A stretch of 64,000 nucleotides of DNA from Lycocorax pyrrhopterus obiensis. Its lineage: Eukaryota > Chordata > Aves > Passeriformes > Paradisaeidae. The notes beneath the pieces were generated by a model, which was not told the origin of the DNA, did not search any database, and saw only the letters and a list, made by a program, of their open reading frames with translations. The position numbers and the translations under genes are program-made. Below, piece after piece: positions 1 through 24,900 of this stretch; position 1 is the first letter of the stretch; every line of letters begins with the position of its first letter. Location: contig JACSVZ010000014.1 in assembly GCA_014706295.1 (NCBI GenBank), positions 73,752,435-73,816,434 of the forward strand. Reading direction: 5' to 3'.

Positions 1-268
1 CAAACCCTTCTCCTACAACCAGAAAAAAACTTTATGTTTTATTGTCAGTCCTGGTTTCTTAGCTTTCTCATCAGCTAAGAAGGAAAAAAAAATCAAAGAA
101 GTCTAGCAGGACAATGAACATTCCCAGGTAGCTCCTCATGTCCAGCTTACACAAGTGTAATATTAAATACTGCAAAGATGATTTTAAATAGTTTGCTTGC
201 CTAAAGCCTCTTGTATTTTCCAAAGGGAATTTTACATTTATACAGCTAGTGCAACCATTAAAACTTAC

Positions 269-12024
<11,756 letters not shown>

Positions 12025-15000
12025 TCTAGTCACGGGTCTAGTGAAGCTTTAGCCTTCTTAAACCTACAGAGAAAAACACAGCATGTAATTCAAAGCATGT
12101 TTTGTTTACAAAGCCTAAGTGTTCATATCAGACAACAGTTCATGTGAGGTATTTTTTAATTTTTATTAACACTTTGTTCTCTCTCCATGTAAACAAACCC
12201 TAAGCACAAACAGGGCTGCAGCCTTTAAGTATTCTGGATATGCTCAGTGTACTCAGCACTATGAACAATACACCCAAAAATTCACTTCAAATCACAAAAT
12301 TGAGGCTACTTAAAAAAAATAAATGCATCTGCTATGGCATTACAATGTCAGCAAGTTTAAAACCAGAAGGAATATTAGGATCTTCTAGCCTGACCCCATA
12401 CACATTTTATGCGACACAGTTTATAGCCAAAAAACAAAACAGGTCGTTTTTACCTTTCAACACAACTGAACTGTTTAAATAATAATAAAAATTAAAAGTC
12501 CAACATCGTAATTCAGCTCATCATTTGTGTTCTACTCCAAACACATAAACAATGATACTTCTGAGACCTCAAGACCACAAACTCTTATTATAGAATTACC
12601 AGCTCATCAGAAATCTATGTATTAATCGATCACATTCCCCACTGCAAAACACCCTGGTTTATTTGTTTAATGAACCTTTCCAGCCACTCAGTGTTATGCT
12701 TTTTTTTTGGTCACTGTGAACTGCTTTCCAACAGCACATATTCTTTTCATGGCTGAACACCCATGCAGTGCAACTGCCTATCAAAAATCAATATTTACAC
12801 TTCCTTTCAGCAAACTGAAGGGACTGAGATCCATTTAGTCTAATGTCTGGAAACTACACCTGCAGAGACCTGTCTAGTTTTCCTTCTGCTTTTATCAGTG
12901 CATTCAGTCTCTGCACTGGCTGACTTCACACCCTACCCCAATGCAACCGGTATTCTGACCACCTAGTAATGTCCAGTCATTCTTCTAAAAGCCTAGAGCC
13001 CAAACAAATACTTAAACCCTCTCACATCACTTGCGCTACCCTGCAGCTGCAGATCTAGATCCTATGCCTTACTTCCCCCCTAAGCTCTAAGGCTTCCCCT
13101 CACTGAATAGTTCAGATCAGGAGCACCAATTTATATTAATATGTAATTGTTCACCATACACAATGTAATTATTCACCACATTAATATGCATGTGACAAGA
13201 ACATTTTAAGGCAATGTGTAGCTCAGAGACTTGCAAAGCATAAGAAAGGTGAAACAAATACGCAGTAATGCAGTACTTTGTGCCCATATGTAAGCCAAAA
13301 ATGAACAATCTGAATATATCACTGTTTTGATATCCATGGCCATTAATTAGTCACAGCCAAGATCTTCAGGCTGCACTCTAATACAAGTCCCTCACAGCTG
13401 TCTAGAGGGCTCAAAGAGCAGCAAGCACAGACTTAGTGCCCCTTCTCCTCACCCATCTGAATACAGATCTTTCCTGTAACAATCACAACCTCCTGGCAAG
13501 GGGGATGCAACATCATGAACTGGAAGTTATTTCAATTAAGAACCTTACACGATTAACTGCTTTTGGTGATTCACTGAGAGACATCGAAGTACAGATCCCA
13601 TCCCTAAAGCACGTATCTGTGAACAGTCAATAGGCAAACAGACCACATAAACAAGAAATATTGAAGAGTTACAAGAAAACCAGGGATCAGGAGATGCGTA
13701 ATGCTGATTTGTGTTCTCTGTAGGTATTTATTATACCATCTCACCAGATATCACAGATATCAATAATGACAGCTTATAAAAAACCAAAAACCTTTCATAT
13801 TTAAAAAAAAAAATACAGAGGAGAGCCAAGTAATTATTTCATCGACCTTTGTCTTTTACTTAAAAATGCCTACAGAATATTCATTGTTTTGCACTCTTGA
13901 GAGATACACAACAAATTCTGATTTATGCATAAGGGCATTATTAGATTACAACACTATCTATTATTAGATTATAATGCTAATTAGAAGGGTGCATTGATGC
14001 TGTACAGCGTTGGCCCACTACGCTCTCCAAATAAAGGAAGAACTCAATGCAAAGAACTGTAGAACTAAAATAATACGCAAATATTTACATCTGTTTAATA
14101 CAGATTAACTCACTTCAACAGAGAGCTCAGAAAACTATCACACCTCAGTCTGCCAACGCAGCAATGTTATTTTGTTTAGTTAAATCTATTTTTGAAATAA
14201 AACGGTTATTTGACTTGGTAAAGTAATTTGAATAACTAACCTAACCTTGAAAAAATAGTATATATATTATTCCTAATTTGATTACTCTTTCCTCAAATTT
14301 TTCATAGGTTTTCAGGTTTTCTACAATAGGCCTACAAGCAAAAAACTGAAACTCACAACAAAATCAAAACCCCCAAAACAGGGCAGACCAGCAGTAACCC
14401 CTTGTCTCTCTTGCACCTCTCTGTCCTGACTCCATGTGTCTGCACCACCAAAGAATTGCAAAAGCCTTCTAGTTTCTCATGTTTCAAATCCTCTTTCAGC
14501 AAGATGAATAAGTTTTCTTTTCTGCTGCTTGGATTTGCCTACAGCCTGTCCCAGTGTTTACATTAATGGATTAGAATTAGATTAGAAGCCATGAAAAAGC
14601 TCTGGTGACACGTTTTTATTAAATGGCTGCTTGCTTCCCTGAGTAGAGGGTCTGGATGAACCATGTGCTTCAGCAAACTGCATTTAACAAATTCTTTTAA
14701 AACTTATACTTGTAACAAAAGAATTACACTATATTCTACCTATCAGAAACCAGGAGCACCACCACCGTACATGATTTTTAGGTAGGCAGAACTGTTGTTT
14801 TCTGAACGTGTTTTTTAGAGCTCCGAATGCACTCAATAGACACTCTCTAAACTGGTTCACAGATCAGCATTTTTTTAAAATAAACTTAATGCTTATAACT
14901 TCATCTGAGGCAGTAAGTCCCCAACAGTGCAAGGAGACATACAACTTAAGGCTCTCACCAGCTCCACTGTATAGATTTTTTTTCCCGGACTTTCAAACGA

Positions 15001-16747
15001 TTAAAATCACTGTCTGTTAAAGACTATACGCTTTCAGATAAAGATAGATTAAATATTCATGTACAAGGAGACTTGAAGATAAAATAGCAGTCCATCTCAA
15101 AATGGGAAAATAATAATCAAAGCACAAAATGTGCTACCAAAGAAGCACACACTGGATGTGCCACTTCTCCAGATAAACCTTTGGTGTGTCTCTAAACAGG
15201 CTCATCTTAGATCTCCAACAAATGGTCTTACACACTCCTAACAGAGCACTTTAAACTGCACACAGACCTAGGAAACAGAGGCAATAATTTTACCACATTA
15301 AAACTGTTAACTATTAACTGTGGAACGCAAATCCTGAGATCTCGATGGCCGTACTGACTGCAAGTGTGACAGGGCATTTAAAAACACTTCATAGACTTCA
15401 ACACTTCTTTTATATCCTTTATAAATTACTTATCCCTTCTAACATAACAGGCACATACTCCAGAGTTCAAAACCAACATTCCACTGGGGATTTCTCAACA
15501 CACTCTTATTTAAAGGAGAAGATAACATAAGGCTGCTGGGATACTGAGTGGCCACTTACAGGATGGATTGTCAGAGATTTTTTCCAGATACAGTCTCTGT
15601 AAGTGGCGGTAGTTAGTAGTTTACAGTGGCGATAACTTGGAAAACATAATGGGTAAGTTAATTATTACCAACTAACCAATTCAAAGTCTGAAGACAAGCT
15701 ACCTTTTGGTGTCTAAGAATCCCTGAAAACCACTCTCTGTAACGTTAGCACGTATGGGCACCACCAGACCTGCAGTTTGTTACAGCTAATCCCCACTGCA
15801 GAGGCCAAGCCTGCTTTTACACAAAACATACTGGAACTGCACAAGCTGGGATTTAGAGACAAAGGAACACACAAACAGGGGCACACGGGTCTCCACTCCA
15901 GAGAGATGACCACAGGAGCCACATTTATTCTGATTATCAGAACTGAAGTCTTTTTGCTCGCTGCACAGTTACATTGCTTCAGCTCCATCACTGTGTTTAA
16001 TCATCATATTTAGCCTGAGCAGAAAGCTGTACTGAGGATTGTAAGAAGATTAAAATGGTTTTTTTCACCTTACCACCCCAGCAACTACCACAAGTAGAAC
16101 AAAACCTCAAATATAAACACGACCACTAAGCACTAAGTTCACAGTGAAATGCTCATGGAGCACAGTGTGCCTCTTCCCCCACGCTAAGGGTACTGAAGGA
16201 ATTAATTACCAGCTTTTTCCTTCTCAGCCTCCTCCCATACCCCAACACCACACACGACTCATAGGCTTGAGGCCCTCCAGACAAAAAGTTTAAGGGAACA
16301 ACTACTCACAGAGCTCATCATCCAATCAACCTGATGGAGGAGTTCAGTACAACTGAACAAACCCTGTTTGAAAAACTCAAATGAAAACAAAAATGAATCT
16401 TGCTGATCAAAACAACTTATTGTCCAAACCAAAAGCTGAGGTGGCTGCTGCCACAGCAAGTTTAGGAGCTGAATCATGGGGTGAAGAGAAAAGCTGCAGA
16501 AGTTTTCACACACATAAGGACAAGCTTACAGGACACACCACAACAAATAGTCCTGCTTGAATAATGCCATTCTGTTAGTTCAACACAGACTCTTCAGAAG
16601 GACAGAACTCCACCAGCAGCGTGACGACATCACCACCTCCACAGCTCTATCCCACACCACCTTCAGCTTCTGAGGATTTTCTTTCATTCATCCACCCCAT
16701 AAAACCCTACTGCCCTGAACTGAGAACACCATTACCCACACCACCCA

Positions 16748-17215
16748 GAGAATCACAGAATCCCTGAATTATTAGGGTTGGAAGGTACCTCTGGAATCCA
16801 TCCAGTCCATCCCCCTGCCCAGGCAGGGTCCCCTGGAGCAGTGGCACAGGAGCGTGTCCAGTTGGGCTCGGGATGTCTCCAGAGAGGGACACTCCAGGCC
16901 CTCCCTGGGCAGCTGTTCCAGGGCTCTGCCCCTCCACGGACAGAAGTTCTTCCTCCTGCTGGGCTGCAGCTTGTTCTGGTTTATTTTATGGCCACTGCTC
17001 CCATCCTGTCCCTGGCACCCCTGAACAGAGCCTGGCACCATCCTCTGGCAGCCCTCGGAGGTGTTTGTATGGATTGATGGGATCCCCTCTCAGCCTTCCC
17101 TTCTCCAGACTGGCCAGGCCCAGCTCCCGCAGTCTCTGCTCATCCCAGAGATGCTCCAGACCCCAGACCACCTCTGTGGCCCACACTGGACCCCCTTCCA
17201 TAGATTCTTCTCTCC
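16748..17215 (-). repeat. CR1 LINE fragment (3' portion), young subfamily
   Basis: The plus strand starts with AGAATCACAGAATCCC and GGTTGGAAGGTACCTCTGG, the reverse complement of the CR1 3' end. It continues through the C-terminal region of the reverse-transcriptase ORF (minus-strand frames read [20 protein letters not shown]). The body is nearly identical to the copy at about 57,994-58,405, so both belong to a recently active subfamily. Confidence 0.9.
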
Positions 17216-17689
17216 TGCCATGAAGCCCAGACCCGTACACAGTGAACTGGAGCCAGAAAACTGACCAGTTCTGGTTCTCAGCAGTGTCCAGCACACCAGT
17301 GGTGCCAGCAGCCAGTCCCACTGCTGAGGAACCCACCGGCTGCCCCGCACACACTGCCCTGCGCCACCACCACTTCCGTCAGCATTTATCACTCAGTGGC
17401 AGAAAATGAATCTGGAGAATGGCACTGCACCAGGTCTGGCAGATCACTCCTCAGTGGAAATCACTGTTCCCACAGCACCCCATTTCCTCTGATTTGCATT
17501 ATTAATGAGCCAAAGTTCACAGCAGACCACCTCGGCCACAGAGCACTGACAGCACCCAGCTCTGGCAGCCAGCTGGACCCTCTGCCATACTCCCCAGAAG
17601 GTGTTAATAGCCAGGTCTCTGCTATTACTGCTTGTACTTAAATACAGATTCAGAACGTTTTACACTCTGTTAATGTCTGTAAGAGTACA

Positions 17690-17850
17690 GTGTAAGACTG
17701 CCCATTACACTCTATATACCATATATGTATTCTCCATAACCTATATAATAGTCTCATATATTTCACGTTATATACCATATATATGCTCCATATACCCTAT
17801 AGAACACTTTTTGCATATATATTATACTCTACATACCATATACAGAAACA
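17690..17850. repeat. Degenerate AT-rich tandem stretch
   Basis: Repeated variants of TATATACCATATATG and CTCCATATACC spaced roughly 30-40 bases apart. It looks like a decayed AT-rich minisatellite immediately left of the CpG island. No gene is visible in it. Confidence 0.6.
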
Positions 17851-17939
17851 AACGGAATGGCACTAAGCAATAATACCACTAATATCCCCAAACCTCCGGG
17901 GGCAAATAACCCACCCAGGCCACCTCAGTCAGAGGACAG

Positions 17940-18395
17940 ACTCCCACAGCCGCGTCGTCCCGACCTCACCCGGCCGGTTCGGGGCCGTCTCCCCTCAGGG
18001 CCCGCCCCGGCCCCGCCGGCAGCTCCGGGCGGTAGCCTCGACCCTTCGCTGTGCGCACCGCGCCTGCGGGGCCACACCCGCGCGTGACGTCACTGCGACC
18101 GCGCCCATCCCCACCCCGCGCCTGCGCTTCCCGCCACAGCCGGCGCGGGGCGCAGCCCCGGGGAGGGGCGGGGCCACGCGTCTGATGGACAGCGCGGGAG
18201 GGCGTGGTACCGAAAAATGGGCGGAGTCATCCCTGTGATTGACAGCGCACGACCCCCGAGTCGCCGACCGGACAGACCACGGGAAGGGGCGGGGCCTGTG
18301 GGAGGGGGCGGAGCCGCCTGTGCAGGTCACACCCCCTTCGTCCTGCGTCCCGCCAGCAGAGGGCGCCCCCGCCCGTCCGGGTCTCATGACGTCAC
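17940..18395 (-). promoter_or_regulatory. ZFYVE16: CpG island: probable ZFYVE16 promoter and noncoding first exon
   Basis: GC- and CpG-dense sequence beginning abruptly after AT-rich DNA. On the minus strand a donor-like CCGG|GTGAGG lies at 17970/17969 and would close a noncoding exon 1 that splices to the acceptor at 12064. A perfect CRE palindrome TGACGTCA lies at 18085-18092 and GGGGCGGGGC-type Sp1 boxes occur at about 18167 and 18288. The promoter role is inferred from position, since ZFYVE16 is the only gene reading leftward from here; no transcript data were available. Confidence 0.6.
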
Positions 18396-18415
18396 ACCCT
18401 CTCAGACCCCCGCGG

Positions 18416-18729
18416 TGACGTCACTCCGGCTCCATCAGCCCCCTCAGGCCCTGCTCCCTGTCTGTGCTGATGACATCACTCCCCTCACAGTGATGTCACT
18501 CCCGCTCCATCAGCCCCCTCAGGCCCCGCTGTCTGTGCTGATGACATCACTCCCCCCACAGTGACATCACTCCCGCTCCATCAGCCCCTTCAGGCGCTGC
18601 TCCCTGTCTGTGCTGATGACATCACTCCCCACAGTGACGTCACTCCCGCTCCATCAGCCCCCTCAGGCCCTGCTCCCTGTCTGTGCTGATGCCATCACTC
18701 CCCCCACAGTGACGTCACTCCGTCACTGG
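18416..18729. repeat. 71-75-bp minisatellite carrying CRE-like sites
   Basis: Four tandem copies start at 18416, 18491, 18562 and 18635, with a partial fifth at 18710. Each unit carries TGACGTCA or a one-base variant at its head, a CTCCATCAGCCCC block, a GGCCCTGCTCCCTG-like block and TGATGACATCACTCC near its end. Perfect TGACGTCA occurs at 18416, 18635 and 18710, with another just outside at 18387. The array lies between the CCDC125 stop codon and the ZFYVE16 CpG island. Confidence 0.9.
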
Positions 18730-18900
18730 ATACCGGGCTCACGGAAGGGCTCGGGCAGCCAACAGACGCTTCCCCAGCGGAACTGACGGGAGCTGCCACT
18801 CCGGCCCCGGCGATCGCTGCTGCGCCCCCGCTGTGACATCAGCGCCGCAGTTTTCACAAGAAGTTTCTTTTTTATAAATCCGAGCTGCCCCCACGCGCGG

Positions 18901-21900
18901 CTACAGCGACAGCTCGCACAGCCCCTCAGCCACCCCGCTGGGGCCGCGTCCATCCCCAAGCGCCGAGGGCCAGGAGAGCGACTTTCGGAGCCCTGCCAGG
19001 GCCGCTCCTGTGTGGGGCAGGGCAGGAGCGCAGCTCGGGGCCGGGAGGCGATGGCTGTCGGTGTGAGGGGGAGCCGGCGGGCCCCGGGCTCCGAGCCGAC
19101 GCCTTCCTCCCGTGTGCCCCCCGTCCTGGGCCAGTGCGGCCTCCCTCGCCTCGGCGGCCCGTGCCAGCATGTAGCTGACCTTGCGCTGGTGCGCCAGGGC
19201 CTCTTCCTTGTCGTTTACCTGCGGGGTCAACAGAAAGGAGAGGAGGCCATTTGTCAGCTCAGGGTGTGTGAACCCACGCAAACGCATGCGCTCCGAAGAG
19301 TTGAACCAAATACTGACCAGATCTATCAACATCCTCAGGATTTCCTGGGGATTGTCCAGCTCCTCAACCTTCCTGCAGTCCCCGTCTGACGAGAGCAGGC
19401 TGGACAGCTTCTGCCCCAGATTATTCTTGTTCCCTTGTAACTTGACACGCTCTAAGGAAAACAGAAGTACATCAAATGCAGAACCGCTTAGGAAGGGAAC
19501 CAGGACTTTGGGATAAAACGGGCACGTGTAAACCTGGATCTGAGCGATTTCATGGGAAAGGGCAACGCAAGCTGCAGCTTCTCCCACTGCACGGGACACG
19601 GCACGTTCCCACCATGCAGCACTAGTCCTCCTGTCACATAAATGCTACACAGACCTCACACATGGGCAAACTGAAAATTCCTTGTGCTCTATGAAAAATA
19701 TACTTTTGCCACTCTAGTTAAACAATACTTCATGGTAATTTGTTTTTAAACAGTAAGCAGCCTGAAAAAAACCAAAGATTCTCTGACATAGGCCACTTAC
19801 AAGTTAGTAAGATTTTTATAAACAGTAAAATACATTAAAATTATGGAACATATGTACCAGGTAACAGAGCCGGGAAGCAATGGTGTCAGTATAGGGGAAA
19901 CAGCTAGTCAAGGTTATGCTGTTGTAGTGCTACACCCTAGGAGTGCCCAAGGAATCTGGGAGACACCCCACACTTCTAAGCCTGGCAGCTCCTGGCCAAT
20001 GGTCAAAACGAATATATTGTGCTGTTCTTAAAGCGTGCAGTGGTCTTGACCATGATGTAAGCACTTAAATACTCTTTATCCCTTTACTTTTTTGAAAGAA
20101 CAAAAGATTATTAGAATTATTCTTACTTTACAGATTAGAATTCTTCCTGTGTTACACAGGACTTTGTAACTCTGTATTAGTGTAAGAACACTAATAAACC
20201 CTAGTATTGATACACATGCATAACAAAAGGCTAAAAATGTCTAAGGAAAAACAGAAAAAAAATCTATTTAGTACTCCAGTGAATCAATGAATGGCCTGGG
20301 CTAGAAGAGACCTTAAAACTGATCTCGTTCCACACCTTCCACTAGACCAGGTTGCTCAATACCCCATTTGGAGCTAAAAAAGCCCCAAATATATATATTT
20401 TTTGCTTTTCTCCTCCTTCCCCAACTCTTACATAGAGCTCATTAAAAAACCCCAAACGACAGAGAAGCACTTAGAACGGCCAGATGTCAGTTTTTCTCAG
20501 CTGCTGTCCATAACCCTCAGTCAGCAGCCGAGCCACCTGCACAGATTTAACACAGGGAGAGTGCTCCTGGCTCCTGCTCCCTCCTCTGGCAGTCAGCCCT
20601 CGCAGACACACAGATTGCCCAGCTACCAGTGCCTCGCAGACGTCTCCAGTTTGCAAATTTTGTTTCCTTCTTCATGTTTATCACTTCTGCCAGCCTCAGG
20701 GCCTGGTCCTTCCTCTGCATCAGTTGCTGCTCAAATGCAATTCTGAAGGCATCTGCCATGATATATGCTTCATCCTTACTCTTCTTCAGATTTTCAGTCT
20801 GGGTTTAATTCAGGGAAAATTTAAAGTATGTTAGCTAATTTGGAAGCAAATGCAGATTTAAAATGAATATTAAGAAACAGACAACTTGCAAGTAAATATA
20901 ATCAAGGAAGCAGTAGTAGGAACCAAAGGGTTTTCCTGACATGTAAGGAAATGTATTTTCAAATATGTATCAAAGTCCTTACTCTTCATTGTTTGCACAT
21001 GTTCACACCGCCAGCCATCTACACAATCATCTCTGTGTATTTATTTATCTCTGCACATGCAGAGAGCTTGAGGAGGGCAATAATGTCCCATAACAGCTGG
21101 GCCAGGAGCAAAAGGAACAAGAGATTGGAATCCATATCAGGGATCACAAGGGACAGGCCAGTACCTATTTTCAAAACCAGTTAGTGAACTGGAACTTCTG
21201 CAGCAGGACCACAAGGATGGTTACCACATTTGCAGAGTCAAATACAAATTAGAAGAAAAATTCTAAATCCACACAACCTCACTAAATTGAAAAAAATTAG
21301 GAGCTTGAAATCCACGTCATTGATTTAAGCATGAGGTAAATAGGTATTTTCCAGCAAGATCAGCTTGCTGACCCAGCTGGGTGAGCGGGCTGTGGGTGCT
21401 GATGCCGACACAAGGGAGGGGTGAAATGCACTGCCAGGAAGGAAGGAAAAGGTTCAGTGCCAGTCCACATGCACAGTGTGTACATTCATGGAGTGCACAC
21501 ACTTAGGGTGTGTTCTCTTTTTTTTAGATTAAAAAATATGGGAAGAAGAAAAAATAATGCAGATTTTTTTTTTAAACTAGTAACACTGAGTAGATATAAT
21601 TACAATTTTTCTACCAGCAGAGGTTAGGGCACTACAAGCATCACAAAAAACTTTACATTGTAATTTCTGAGATCGATTCTGGTTGTGAAAGACCTGAGTT
21701 TGTGTAAGCAGTGGTTGAGTGTTTCTGGCTTTGTTTGGATCGGAGCAGGAGCACCCCCTCCTTGTCCCCACCCAGCCAGGCCTCATTACCTCTTGCTTGA
21801 GATGAAGGAGTTGCTTCCGAGTGAGAGCTGCCACTTTGGCACAGGGACAGGGCTGCCCCTCCGCAGTACTGCAGGTGCAGGCTCCGAGCACTGCCAGCTT

Positions 21901-24900
21901 AAAACCCAAAACAAACCACAGGTAAGATGTGCTTACAGAGACGCCGGCAAAAAAACACCCTCGAACTACACAGGGAGTGTCAGTCAGTGGGAGCAAGGTG
22001 TGAGAGGTGGAGGTGATCGCTTCTGACTCACAACAGAGGTGTGCTTTTCAGGCAAAACCTGACAGCCGGGTGAGCCATGCCCTGCAGACCTCAGCGGGAT
22101 ATTACCGTGCTTGGTAAAGCACAAGCAAGCAGGGCTTAAGTGCTAGGAAGAGGAAAAATAAGCATCATGGCTTGTGAAAAATAGCTTGATGCTTCTTCTG
22201 CCTGATCTTTCTTCACAAGGTGGGCCAGTAAGAAGAAAACTGATTAACAGGCATGCAAAGGCATGTTCTAATTAGCTAAAATGGGTCCAAATAAAGGGAT
22301 ATACAATGAGCAATGAATTTTCTCTATGTATTTGGAACACAAACACATCTCTGAAGCAGCCACCTGGAAAAACACATAAGCAGTACTTACTTCAAGACCT
22401 GTAAAATCAGTAATGTCACTTTTGTCCAATGACATGTTCTCCTCAAAAACTTTCTGTTGTTTCACATCTAGCATTGCAAGGAATTCCAAGTACTGCCGGT
22501 TCAGGACTACAAAATAAAGCAAAGAAAGAGATTACAAAAGTCTGCTGCTTTGATTTCTTAATTTCTGAGTTCAACTACACCCAAATGAAGCAGTTTTATA
22601 GTTCAAGCATCAGTTTGGGAACATGATGAGAGTGTACAAGTAGAAACTCATATCCCAGTTGTTCTTTCTTCTGTGTTCTCTCAGAAGTAAGGACCCACTT
22701 AGAGAGAGACCATTTCCTGTATTGCTCTGCCTCAGGACTGAGTGCTCATCTCCTTGTACACTTAAAAGTCAGGCAGCCGCTCATTCAGAACAGCACAACA
22801 TTGGGAAAGTAATGATTTAACTCAGTTATTTTAAAGCTTTTTGGAAGGCAAAAAAAAGGGGAAAGGGACTTGAGCCCTCTGATCCAGTATCTGCCCTGGC
22901 TACTTTCCAGTTTAATTTCCAGGGTTCTGCATATCCACTAAGATCAGCTGCCAGTAACAAGACACTGATCCCCACAGGAAGTTTCCATCACACCTACATC
23001 ATGAGTTATTCCTGAAAAACTGTATTCAGAGAAATAGCTGTTGCTGGCTTACTTGCATTTTCAGCTTTAAGTGTTCTAACTTCTTCTGTCCTCAGTTTCA
23101 ATGCTTCCTTAAGAGCTGCGTTTTCACAGTATATCCTGTAGAAGTTAGAAAATGGTTTTATTATATTTTTAAAAAACGTTTTTAAACAGGCACTCAATAA
23201 TTTAAGAAATAACCTGTTAAAACACGGTATCTAGTATTTCTGCTAATTAAAATTAGGATTACTTAAAAGATGGAAGAAAAAAACCAAAAGTGAAAGGAGT
23301 TGAGTACTAGGTTTGATGAGATATTAACCACGGAGTATCATTCCAGCAGTTTTCTCACTTTGAGTGCTTTTTATGGCAAAAGTGGTAGTATTTTCCCATA
23401 ATATCTGTACCAATAATCTGCATTGTGCTGTCAGAAGCAAATCTGCTGGCCAAGGGCCAATAAGCAAGGTGCCAGTCCTGCTGACCCAGGCCAGCAGGGC
23501 AGGGAGCACCAGGCTGGGCTGTGTGCTCAGCCCTCGGCACCCAGGGAGCACCGCCAGGAGCCTCTGCGCTCACCCTGAGGGTGCTCTGCCCCCCTGGCAC
23601 CACGGGCTGCTCCAACAGGTTTGCCCTGTTCGTGACACCACACCCTCACACTCCAAACCCATCCAGGTATGGTCAACTGAATGTTAAAAAAGAAAAAAAA
23701 ATCATTTACGTGTAAGTAGGTGGTGCCAACAGCTTTAACAAGAGATCAGTTTAAGTGCCACATTCCCATTAGAAATGCAAATAAATTGGTAATTATGAAC
23801 CTCTGAAACACTTGCTAGAAATTTCCTACTTCCTTGAAAGAACAAAACTGATTAGAGATGCGACAGCTCTGGTCTGTAAACTTCCTGTGGTCTGAATCCT
23901 GTTTTCAAGAACAGCTGTGCCTTCAGGTGTTGCAACGTGAGAACACACAATATGCACTGATAATGCATTTTTCCTTGAAGTATTTCTGTCTCGAACAGAA
24001 CAGTGGCAATCTGACGTCCTAAATGTCAAAGCAATACAATTTATTTGGTGCATCTCCTCAGCTGTCACTAAATGCAGCCCAGTCTGAATTATCTCACTTG
24101 GAAAAAACCAAAGGAAAATGCACATTCTTCATGTCCTGCTGCCTGAGATGTCAGAAAACTATCAGAAAAATATGAGATGTTTTGCAAAGCAGGCTGAGCC
24201 CCTGGCTGTCAGTTTTCTGAAGCTATGTCTCTATCTTTCAACAGTCAACACCAGTTTCGTGGCTCAAAACTGCACAGCTACACTTCCAACCTACTCAGCC
24301 AGGAAAGCCAGAGGCTTCTCAAGAGACATCCCTTGACAAATGTATCTATGGTATAGTTTGTAAACTTTTGGCTTATTCTTTGATTCAAAGTTGAAACATA
24401 TTAAAATAAAAATACATGCTGAATAATAACAACACCACCAATAATAACAACAAATAGTGACAGTAACAACTCCTCTGATGGGTAGACTTCAGAGATACAA
24501 TTTCTACATGCAAATGAGCGAGTCTGCTGGTCCCATTTTTTAAGGTCTGTTAAGTGTTATTAGTTTAGTGCCTCTGGCACATTCTTCTTGCCCAACCACA
24601 CCTGCTGTCCACCCAGGGTGACTCTTACTTAACAAAGAACCTCTTGATCAGCTTCTCTGTAAAGCACTCCATTTTCCCTGTACTCATGCCCAGACCTACA
24701 GTGCAAGACAATAAAGAAATGATTAACCAGGAAATTATACTTCCACATGCATGCATATACCATTATTTCCTCTGCCTCATCTACACTCAAGGTAAATAAA
24801 GATAATCAGTCTCCAGCTGGCTAACGTCATATGATGAAAAAAAAACTCAGCCTAGCAAAGCCAGCCTACAGATCCATTAAAAAAAAAATCAGGACAATAA

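Larger units (their letters stand above)
12064..17968 (-). other. ZFYVE16 first intron
   Basis: About 5.9 kb of AT-rich sequence between the start-codon exon and the CpG island. No exon-like open frame with splice sites was found in either direction. The only recognisable contents are a CR1 copy near 16.75-17.2 kb and a degenerate AT-rich tandem stretch near 17.7-17.85 kb. The intron assignment depends on the predicted noncoding first exon at about 18 kb. Confidence 0.6.
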
